This document shows, in pieces, positions 26,501-38,500 of a DNA stretch of 64,000 bases. This stretch comes from Hyalella azteca (lineage: Eukaryota; Arthropoda; Malacostraca; Amphipoda; Hyalellidae). A program made the position numbers and the translations under genes. The notes under the pieces were generated by a model, which saw only the letters and a program-made list of their open reading frames with translations, had not been told where the DNA came from and did not search any database. Positions within the stretch are counted from its first letter, which is position 1. Each line of letters starts with the position of its first letter. The DNA lies in assembly GCF_000764305.2 (NCBI RefSeq), contig NW_025947732.1, forward strand, positions 1,613-65,612. Direction: 5' to 3'.

Positions 26501-29500
26501 CAGATATTATCTAATTTCAGTACCCGCTTTTATAAGCCTTTACTGCCAACAGTGAGGTCACTTCTCTCTTGATTGGGGTTATTAACTTCTGTTGATCAAT
26601 GGTCGCTGCGCGTTCAAATATGCACGGCAAATTCACGATTCTTGATCTGAATCTAATAAAGACTGAATTTTTATTAATTACGCTGCGGTATTTCGTATGC
26701 CTGATGTTATTCCCATCAATAAGGAGTTCAATATTCAAATAGGCAAAAACAAAGGGGATGATTTCGTAGCTAATTAATCTCTATATTTTTTATATTATGC
26801 TCACATTTATTTAAAATTTTACCCTTTTGGAATGCATAAATTAATTACTTCCGATATTAACTACTTGTTCCAATGATTCTATAGCTAATACGATGAAACT
26901 TTTAAGCCGCATGATTAATAGTGCTCCGTCCGGTTTCGCCTCATTATCATGGCCTTTAATAATGTGACTTGAAAATTTGTCTGAACTTCCGATAGCCGTC
27001 GCAAGGAGCTTGATTGCGTAATATAACTTTTCCATCATAGAATGTGAGCTCCTGCAGGTGGCTTGGACAAGTTGGGTTTTTCTTGGGATGGACATGTGCA
27101 GTCGGAATTTTTATCAGGACATAAAAATTCCCTTTCAATATCAGTAGTAATATTTAATTAATTTGTGGTGTTAATTAACATAAATATCGAAATAAACTTT
27201 AATTTGCCATCCTAGAAGTTTATACTGCGAGACAACCTTGTATCTCTGTGCATGTTCTCCGTGAAACTCTCTCTGTACATCAAAATTTCAGATAATATTT
27301 GTATTTGTCTTAGAGTTTTGTGTCCGTAATTTTTAAAATTTCAATTCCAAAATAACAAAGAAATGGAGTGTAAAACTTGAAAATTTTTTGCTACAGAGAA
27401 GCCTGGGCCAACAGTGGGGAGGTGTGGGTATGTGCATCGTAGATGAAGACTCAAGCATGGTGCTGTACAACAGAGCCCTTATGATTATCATGTGAGTATA
27501 GAATATTTGATAATATCTTCACATTTTAATCGCCAAAAAATGGGTTTTCAATTTCAAATAATGGTAAATAATGCTTTTATACATAATTTAATGCTGGACA
27601 ACAGAGCCCTTATGATTATCATGTGAGTATAGGATACTTGAAAACATCTTGACATTTTATTCGTCAAAGAATTGGCTTTAAATTTTATATAATTTTTATT
27701 AATGCTTATATACAGGATTTAATGTTTTACAACAGAGCCATCATGATTATGATGTAAGTATGGGAGACTTGATAACATCTTGACATTGTGGTCTTTTAAG
27801 ATTAATTATTTTATTCACAATATGATAATTAGTAGACAAAATTGATGTTACTAAACATAGCCCTCATGCATGATTATCATATGTATCGATAGCTCAGTAA
27901 CATCTGGGCATAGCAGTCGTACAAGATTTAGTTATCTAATTTAACTAGATAACTAAATTGATTAGATAACTTTTAATTTAAATTATTCCAGTCGTGTCGT
28001 ATCACAGAAGAGCATTTCTGATTGTTACGTAAAATTCGAAGATTTTGATACGAAATTTCACTTCTCATTTTTCTGATAATTTTTATCACGCAAAGTTGAT
28101 TAGCTTATCAGCTTAGCGTCCTATCAAAAATATTTCTGAAATGAAAGTTCCGTCTCCTATTTAATTTGGTTGTTATAGTACTATCATTTATAACAACACA
28201 CTACACGATGTCATTTTCACAAAAAGGCTTGATTGTAAATAATTTCATCACAACTCGATGTTCAATATTGATTTAATATATTGCTGGAGTATATTTAAGT
28301 TCAAATTGGAATATATTGAAGCCACTTTTGAGGTATCTTTCTTCTTATGCGACGTGACTTACGTGACATAAAAAACGTGACTTATGAATATGAATCATAA
28401 GTATGAATAATTTTGTGTCCTTCAAGAATTTCAAATACCTCTGGCATTTATTAATAAAATTGCGCGGCAACATAAATTAATGATAAAACGCTCGTTAACA
28501 GGATGACCGAAATTACGAGATTTGATTTCCATCCCGAATAATGTCAAGTGCCAGGCAGATGCCTGTTGGGGCGTACAATTAGGCATTATTAACGAGCCAT
28601 ATTATAGCTCCGGCCATATTTCAGTGGGCCAACATAACGACGAACGTAAACGTATTGCATCACGTGAATACTTAAATGGTTGTGCATATTAGAAAGGGGA
28701 TCTCTACTTAACGTCCTAACGTGCTTTGTTCAAGCCGTCATTGAACTTAATTTGACTGGCTTGTTCATAGGCGACTTTGCCGTATTTTATATCCTTCACC
28801 TTTTTAGCGCATTTTCTCATTTATGGAAAAAATGCACTATTGTGCTCGCCATGTCCGTCCGTCCGTCTGTCTGTCTGTCTGTCTGTCAGTCTGACCGTCC
28901 GTCTGTCCGTGACCTCAAGTTTTCGTCGACGAGAAAATGCACTCTCTGTCACTCACTGCAGTGGGTACTGAGTTATATTTTTTTAATAAATTATTTGACA
29001 TTGTTTGCAATGGATGTAAACTTGCATTAACAGCATTAATTTAATAGGCATTGTCAAACGCATTAGTTAACAAGTCTTGTTTAGTCTGCAAGTTAGCAGG
29101 CTTATTTACCCCACCCTAGGTATGCGGCGCCACTGCTGCTGAGTGGACTGCTGCTCTTTAAAACGCACGCAAGACTCCGCTCACTTCCTGATGAACCCAA
29201 CCCGCCTCACAGTCATGGGTACGTAAAACTGTCCTAATTTTCTATTATTAATATCTAATTATTTAACGCTGAAAAATTGTAAAAAGGTAACTTTCTTCAT
29301 GTATAAGGAATAATTTGAATTGTTCAATTTTTCTTATGTGAATAATTTAGACTTATTTTGCATTATAAACGGTAGTATTACGCGTTAATAATAGGGTTTT
29401 TTCTGGATAAAATTTGTTTTACTAAACGAACTTACACCTTCGTTCACCCAAATTTATGTTATTGTGAAAGAAAAATGTATAACTTCAGTCTCATATGTGC

Positions 29501-32500
29501 TAGTTATACTTAGAATGAAGTATTCATCAATTATGCGGCAATTACAAATTCATTTGATCTCGTTATTATTGATATACAATATTGTCATAGTATTAGTTCT
29601 GTTCATTATATCTGAGCCAGTCAATCAGTCTATGTGTGCATATCACTTTTTAGCCACTTTAAAAATAAAATAAAGTAAATTCCTCAATTACGAGCCCTTT
29701 TGAAATGCTACAAGAAAGTAAACACTTTGCCATTGCAACGGCTTCATGGACAGTTCTGGAGCTCAAACTTATTCGTTGCTAATAACGTTCTGCACTGTTT
29801 TTGGATTTTTACATAAGATATTATTTTAATATCCATTGTGAATCTTTTCTCTTGTATGGATATGTATCGATTATTGTATTTCATTATCTCTCACATAATA
29901 TATCCCACCATTTATATATAATTTTCTCTTAAAATCCAGAATGCGCTAATTTCGAGACCATTTTTTTCCATACCAATGAATTTATGCCATTATATTTATT
30001 ACGTTAAACGTAAGAAAAGGGTTCAATTTTTTGCAGTACCTTTTGCCAATCAATTCGCCGTTTTTGATCAACACTTGGATGTCAGCGAAAAAATATAACA
30101 TGGATATAACGTGATTAGTTCAGTATGCACATCAGCGCTATGCATGTCGATTATTAGGCGCCTTCTCATGTGTCACCGCTTCCTTCCAAGAGTCGAGTTT
30201 GTCCAACTTGATTACCCATAGATTAGTTGTCTGTTTACGATCTCCCTTAATATTGTCTCGACTTTCAAAAGGCATATTTTCTAGAAGACGAAGCCAAAAA
30301 GTACACTGAAAAACAACTTCGATGATCTAATTTCAAGATTTGTGTCAACGTAAGGATTCGCATTGAATTAATCGTATACTATTCGATTCCATGAGGCTGC
30401 TTCGATGTATTAATTCAAATGAGAATAATTGCCCAATTCCTGAAAAGTTCTCCAAATTAACTTAGTCAATGTAATAATTAATAGCTAGATTTTACTCCTT
30501 ACTCTAATGCATGCATGATTTCTTGTGGGAGAAGCGTGTTGAAAAATGTTTCACTGACACAACTATTAAACATCATCAGAGCAAACTTGAACACATATGT
30601 CTGCACCCTTAACCTATAAATGAATACTTTGCACCCTTAACCCATAAATGAATAGTTTGCACCCTTAACCTGCGTAAGTGAATAGTTTTCCTTTCAGGTG
30701 ACATGCCGTTTGTTTTATTTTTACAGCAACCGTCGCGGGGATGTAGGGGAGACAAACCCTCACACGACATCGCCTTCTACTTTCCAAAGTCCGTCCGGAG
30801 AAAAATCCCCCACTTACGATACGATTAGTGGCCTCTTGGAGGAGCCTCTGACGGGCGCAAACATCCTTGTCTCCAACACAGGGATTTTTGAGAAGAAATT
30901 TCAGTTGAGACTCCAAGTGCACTTCACCGCCATCACAGCGCTCTATGGTCTCTGCCTCCTGCCACTTATGGTTCTTAGGTGAGAAATATTTTCTAAATAA
31001 AATATAGGACTCTATTTATGTCTTTTTGTCACTGAAAGATGATTTTAATATAAATTAATTCAAACAAGAAATTTGGAGAACAATCATAAATATTTGTTCA
31101 GAGAGAAATTTTGTTTGGATCTGTCGAAAGCGACACTAAGCGGTAATTTATAAATGCCGGTGATGCTATCTGTGTCCGCTAGTATTGCGGTCATGTGTGA
31201 TATATTCGACAAACACGAAATTAAAACTGACTCCATCACTGATGTATGCAAGCTTTTTCTACAGTTCTCAGCTGACATGTGTCATCCATAAACTAATAAA
31301 AGAAATTGGAACTCTGTAATCTGAATTGCTTTCGTCTTTATGTTCAGAAGACGCCTGAGTTTATTTTCAAATCTTTTGCTTTAACTTGCAGAGTTAATTT
31401 TGCAAGATTCAATAAAATAAGTTTTCATGGTTAAAATAGATTGAGAAAACAGCGTTTGAGATTAATTGATAAAATTATCAACATGTTACCGATCCATCTC
31501 AGTCTTGATATTCCCAAGTGACGATGACACTAAGTGAATCGGAGAAGCCGCTAGCTCTTAGTCAACTGACCGGCAAGGTTTGGTCCATTTTCCATGTACG
31601 TTATTACCGAAGACAGTCATTGGTAACATTCAGTTGGAAACTTTCTATGAAAGTTCGCTGCTGGTCTCTCGCCATCTTAAGCCCCGAGAGTCCGTAAATT
31701 ACGTATATAAGAGTATTTCTTCATGTTTTTATGGAGATTAATGTTTCGCGATGTTTCCTGGTTGCTTAGGAACGAACTTTGCTCGTAAATTTCCTAAACC
31801 CGCGAACGCTAGAAATTCCCGCAAAAAGCCTGCTCTCATATGAACATTGTTTCTCGACATGGAGTAGATGAGTGATTTATTATCTTGGATAAAAGTTTAT
31901 CCTAATGCTCCCGAAAAGACCAGGAAAATAACTTGGCATGTATTACCAATTGAGTTTGAGTGGTTAGTAGAGTTTGATAATTGATGACAAATATTCGTTT
32001 ATACAATAATGCTTGGTTGTCTTATTAAAGATATCATAATAGCAATAGAACAGCGTTATCATATTGCTATGATGATAATAAGATATCATAATAGCATTAA
32101 AAGCTGACATAATATAATATAGTCGAATATATTTTATTTGCCAATATTTCAATTGGACGAAAGATAGGAATCTCAATAGTTGCAAGAAATTTACAGTATA
32201 AATTAAAATGATGCATTGACAAGTCTGCGTAAATTTAAAATTGTTGATAATAGACCATAATTAAATCTATTACAGGCTGGAAGAAAGTTCATAAAATTCA
32301 TGTTGAAATGATTATCTCAAGATTCGTCAAAACATTTATCCTTTTACATTCAAGAGCCTCATGCAGCCGTGTAAACTTCGTGCCACGGCATCCCCTACCT
32401 AGACATTCGTGACATCGTAAATGCCCGTTAGACGGACCGAATACGCTTCAACAAACACGAAACTGAATTGCCTCGCCAAGAGGGTATGTTCTTCGATCCA

Positions 32501-35500
32501 ATTCACTTTAAATAATAACTGAATGCATTTGCACACGTCTATACAGAGCTTGTAGCCAATAATTCTTCATAACAACACGAGTGCGGCCTTCAAAATACAG
32601 AGCAGCAATCTTGGCGATACGTGCTCCTAAAATCGCTGGCAGCCATTCAACTTCTCATTGCTGACAACAGTAAAACTAGGAAAGATTTTAAATGAAGGTT
32701 TCAAAAAATTGAGCTACTGCGCTTTACATCAATAACAAAGTCATCCGGTTTGTTCTTACATCGGAGTTTATTTAAACAAAAGTACAGACTCTGACAGGAT
32801 TTTAAAGGCTTTTGATTAATCAAATGCGTGGTAGAGTGACTTCCATTTGAACGGACGGAACAGGATGCACGTGGTACAGAAAGAAAAATGGAACCCATAG
32901 AAAATGTGTACCTCGTAAATTTATTCTGAGATATCGTTTTCAGTTTTGTAAAAGAAAGGGAAAACTTCACATTCCATTCCCAAACAACTGGCAATCAAGT
33001 CTAAATATTACCTGTTTTTTGCCCAAAAGTATTAAACTGTCTCCCTTTTTTGGTTAACTTGTTCCAAATTTCTTTTTCTCAAAAAATAGAAGAAGAGCAG
33101 TTTTCAGGCGCCAAGACGCTCATGAGCTATGGTATATTGTCCACTTGTAACGTGAAACAGAAACACCAGGTAAAATGGTGTTAATAAATAGAAGTAATTT
33201 ATATTAACGAAACGCATCAACAATATTAACTTTTTTTTTTTTGAAAGGTCATTGTCAATCTCCTTGTTCCAATCATATGACTTAATTTCACTCCAATAAA
33301 TTTCATGAAACTTAACGCAAGCCTCGAAATAACATTGGAGAAAGATTGATTGAGCCTTATAGCTCCCAAACCGCCCCTCTATATCTTCAGTGCCAGGCTT
33401 GACACCAGCAACAGCGGCTTGACAACAGGCTTGACATCAAAATCAACGCACTTACACTTTATAACATTAAATATATCATAATTTTTGTATGTTCGAAGCT
33501 TTGCTCTGTTGATACAGAAGTTGTTCGAGCAGTATCCACAGTACCTATTGTATCATGTTATTACCTTGATCGAAAAGATTATGTAGAAATATCAAATAAT
33601 GAGCCATTTGAAAACAAGGGGAAGAGGAGCTTAACAAATTTTTGTATATGGCAGATTTATTTTGGTCCAAAACTTTACAAATGAAATTTATTTTGAGCTT
33701 CTTTTTAACTAGGAATTCCATGTAAGAACTGGCTTTGAACTGGTACAGCTTGTATTAACATTGCTCAAGTTTAAAAATTAGCACAGAGATTTGAGATTAC
33801 ACGATTAGGAGTAGCGAGATTGCGGCAGTGGTATTTCTCAATGATGCTCCCCAAAACTACAAATACAAGGGAAAATATATCCTGAACAATGCCGGTCTGA
33901 GCTTCTTGTATATTTTTATCGATATAATACATAATTCTAATCATATTTCATATTAATCGCAACTATTAATCTAGTATCAATACAATGCAAATCATATCGT
34001 TTCGAAGGAAATAATGACGCGATTTTCCGTCGTGAATAATCCTGACAAGGAATAATACGTCTTTAGCAATGTTGTGCAGTATCATTCTTCGGCAACAAAC
34101 AAAACCTTATCAAAATTCACCAGATTTTGTATATTTTTTCTGATTCTAATCTTCTGATCAGCAGCGACCGTTTTAGCCCAGCTCCACTCACTGCCACTCC
34201 AAATGAAGCCAATTCCGTCCGCTGAGGGCACTCGCAATTCTGCAGTGGTACTAATATTGCATAGTGGCACAACTCTACGAGGCCTCCAAAGTTGGCCGAG
34301 TAGGACAAAAAATTAAAAACGCGTCCTCCGAGTCCGTTGAGGATGCCGAGTGACTTTTTAGTTACAATAACACTCTTGGGTGTCCCATATGACTGTTGCC
34401 ACGCAGACAATGCCAATAACGTTATCCTCCACCTCCCTCAAGGCTCCTGCGCAGCACGTTGCTCCCAATAACGTCACCCTCTACCTCCTTCAAGGCTCCT
34501 GCGCAGCACGTTGCTCCCAATAACGTCACCCTCTACCTCTCTCAAGGCGCCTGCGCAGCACGTTGCTCCCAATAACGTTACCCTCTACCTCTCTCAAGGC
34601 TCCTGCGCAGCACGTTGCTCCCAATAACTTCACCCTCTACCTCTCTCAAGGCTCCTGCGCAGCACGTTGCTCCCAATAACGTTACCCTCCACGTCCCTCA
34701 AGGCACCTGCGCAGCACGTTGCTCCCAATAACGTCACCCTCCACGTCCCTCGAGGCTCCTGCGCAGCACGTTTCTCCCAATAACGTTACTCTCCACCTCC
34801 CTCAAGGCTCCTGTGTAGCACGTTGCTCCCAATAACGTTACCTTCACCTCCCTCAAGGCTGGTGCGCAGCACGTTGCTCCCAATAACGTTACCTCCACAT
34901 CCCTCAAGGCTGGTGCGCAGCACGTTGCTCCCAATAACGTCATCCTCCACCTCCCTCAAGGCTGGTGCGCAGCACGTTGCTCCCAATAACGTCATCCTCC
35001 ACCTCCCTCAAGGCTGGTGCGCATCACGTTGCTCCCAATAACGTTACCCTCCACGTCCCTCAAGGCTGGTGCGCAGCACATTGCTCCCAATAACGTTACC
35101 CTCCACATCCCTCAAGGCTGGTGCGCAGCACATTGCTCCCAATAACGTTACCCTCCACTTCCCTCAAGGCTGGTGCGCAGCACGTTGCTCCCAATAACTT
35201 TACCCTCCACGTCCCTCAAGGCTGGTGCGTAGCACGTTGCTCCCAATAACGGTACCTTCACATCTCTCAAGGCTCCTACGCAGCACGTTGCTCCCAATAA
35301 CTTTACCTTCGTATCTCTCAAGGCTCCTGCGCAGCACGTTGCTCCCAACAACGTTACTCTCCACCTCTTTCAAGGCTCTTTCGCAGCACGTTGCTCACAA
35401 TAACGTTACCCTCCACCTCTCTCAAGGTTCCTGCGCAGCACGTTGCTCCCAATAACGTTACCCTCCACCTCTCTCAAGGCTCCTGCGCAGCACGTTACTC

Positions 35501-38500
35501 CCAATAACGTTACCCTCCACCTCCCTGACGGCTGGTGCGCAGCTTGTTGCTCCCAATAACGTTACCTTTACATCTCTCAAGGCTCCTGCGCAGCACGTTG
35601 CTCCCAATAACGTTACCCTCCACCTCTCTCAAGGCTCCTGCGCAGCACGTTGCTCCCAACAACGTTACCTTTACATCACTCAAGGCTCCTGCGCAGCACG
35701 TTGCTCCCAATAACGTCACCCTCAAGGCTCCTGCGCAGCACGTTGCTCCCAATAACGTTACCCTCCACCTCTCTCAAGGCTCCTGCGCAGCACGTTGCTC
35801 CCAACAACGTTACCTTTACATCACTCAAGGCTCCTGCGCAGCACGTTGCTCCCAATAACGTCACCCTCCACCTCCCTTAAGTCCCCTGCGCAGCACGTTG
35901 CTCCCAATAACGTTACCCTCCACCTCCTTCAAGGCTCCTGCGCTGCACGTTGCTCCCAATAACGCTACCCTCCACCTCCCTCAAGGCTGGTGCCCAGCAC
36001 GTTGCTCCCAATAACGTTACCTTTATACCTTTATCGGCATATACCTTTATCGGCAACAGGCCATGGGCCTATTTCTTCAACGCCGACAATTCTATTCTAT
36101 TCTATTCTACATCTCTCAAGGCTCCTGCGCAGCACGTTGCTCCCAATAACGTTACCCTCCACCTCCCTCAAGGCTGGTGCCCAGCACATTGCTCCCAATA
36201 ACGTAACCCTCCACCTCCCTCAAGGCTCCTGCGCAGCACGTTGCTCCCAATAACGTTACCCTAAACCCCTCTCTCAAGGCTCCTGCGCAGCACGTTGCTC
36301 CCAATAACGTTCAAGGCTCCTGCGCAGCACGTTGCTCCCAATAACGTTACCCTCCACCTCCCTCAAGGCTCCTGCGCAGCACGTTGCTCCCAATAACGTT
36401 ACCCTAAACCCCTCTCTCAAGGCTCCTGCGCAGCACGTTGCTCCCAATAACGTTACCCTCCACTTCTCTCAAGGCTCCTGCGCAGCACGTTGCTCCCAAT
36501 AACGTTACCCTCCACTTCTCTCAAGGCTCCTGCGCAGCACGTTGCTCCCAATAACGTTACCTCAAGGCTCCTGCGCAGCACGTTGCTCCCAATAACGTTA
36601 CCCTCCACTTCTCTCAAGGCTCCTGCGCAGCACGTTGCTCCCAATAACGTTACCCTCCAACTCTCTCAAGGCTCCTGCGCAGCACGTTGCTCCCAATAAT
36701 GTGGCCGTCCTACTCTCTCAAGGCTCCTGCGAAGCACGTTGCTCCCAATAACGTTACCCTCCACCTCCCTCAAGGCTGGTGCGCAACCTGAGCCCCAGGG
36801 CGGTGTCCCCTGAGACGCTGGACTGGTTGCTAGCAGGCTTCGTGTGGCTGGCGTTGCTGCAGACGCTCACCACCGCCGCGCTGCATCTCGCGGCTCACCG
36901 TCCAATGTACGTCGTCTCCTTATTCTGGTTTTTAAAGTGAATATAATAATTGAGAGACATCAATATTATTTGCTTCAGTAGGTTGAAATTAAATGTATTC
37001 CTTAATATGGTACAATATTTTAATGTAGTGCATTTGGCATAGCTCTTAATAAAGGGCAACATCGTTATAGCTTCACATTTGGTTGATTTAAATTAGCTTT
37101 GATGAATTGCTTATTTTATTGTACTCGTGTAAAGTTTATCTTATTGAAATTTTATAAGCGTGCAATCGAATGAATGACGTCATCAGTTAGGCATTGCAAA
37201 TAGTTTGTTTGGTTATGAAAGAAATGACAATTTATTTTCTGAGTATTAATCTAGATATGCCTATTAATTAAAATAGAACTAAGATATAATTTTCAATTTC
37301 AAAAGGGCTTTATTTTCGATCTTTTTCTCATTATTTTTAAAATAATTGGCAGAAGCGACGAACAATCTAGTCCAAATTTATTGGCATGCAAGAAGAAAAT
37401 CAGATGTTGACTTTCGATCTGCAGAGTCTCCAGCGAAGTCGGCGTCTGAGAATCCAGAAAGGGTACAGGAGACTTCTTTGTTGTAGAGCAAAGCAAATTG
37501 GATTACATATCTAGAAATGCACTCATTTGACTTCTAATCTTGTATGTTGGGAGCATCATAAAACTTAGCCACGTTAGACACGTTAGAAATAACACGTTAG
37601 AAATCCCAGACTTAGCTTTTCTTGCTGTTCATTTCTGCATCCATTGCTGGCTTCCATTTCTCGGAGCAGTCATACAAACTGGCTGATCCAGTCAAATTTT
37701 ACCGGCTTTCGTATCTTGACGAACATCAATTCATAACACAAATTTCGACTCTTTCCGTCGTAACAAGTTTTTTTTTTTCGTCGTAACGCTTCACTGTTAC
37801 TTCACTCATGTATGCAATGGATTTACCTGCAATGTATGCAACTCATGTATGCAATGGATTTCAGCAATGGATTTACCTGCAATTAAAATGTCGCCAACGT
37901 GGACATCGGTAGTTAATTTCACTCCTTGGTGCACAAGCACGTACGGAGCGCTAAGCGATTGGGAAAATGTAAGTACAGTCAAATATTTATTAAAAGGATG
38001 GTTCAAACATCTGGGCGATAGTTTCAGTCCGTATAAACTTCGATTCCCTTTTCAAACCAAGTCTTCATTCCTTCTTACAGCGTAATTTGCTGGTTGCTCC
38101 AGATAAATTGCTTATTCCAGCTCTTCATTCAAAAAAGCAGTAGTTACATTCATGTGGTGTAAAATTAGGTCATTTTCTGCAGCTGGACTATCATTTCGAT
38201 AGTCCAGCTGCATCGATACAAGAATCGTTTCAAAGCGAACTACAGGTGCAAAAATGCAAAAATATCATGGTAATCTTCACCGAATTTCTAGGAGAAACCT
38301 TGCGCTACAAGCCGCGCTCTATACTGTATCACTTCTTTTTCTTCTAGTCGCACTTCTTCTTACTGCCAGTGGCTCCGGTTATCTTCTGGAATACCCATCG
38401 TATATTATTGGCTCTTTTACCATCAGGTAGTTTGAAGAGATCTCAGATTTTGTTTTTCATCATGCTGTACATTTCTGCATTCATTGCTGGCTTCCATTTC

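Larger units (their letters stand above)
27492..29119 (+). other. Intron 3 of the GPCR gene
   Basis: Donor GTGAGT, acceptor TTACCCCACCCTAG. It contains the donor duplications and a dispersed repeat copy at 28796-28985. Confidence 0.78.

Noticed and set aside
34117..34416. 99-codon minus-strand frame in a GC-richer block before the minisatellite
   Set aside because: No recognisable domain, and it lies antisense inside intron 5; kept only as a note.
34413..36774. Several frames of 60-107 codons in the minisatellite, on both strands
   Set aside because: They cycle between frames because the unit is 52 bp and carry no independent coding evidence.
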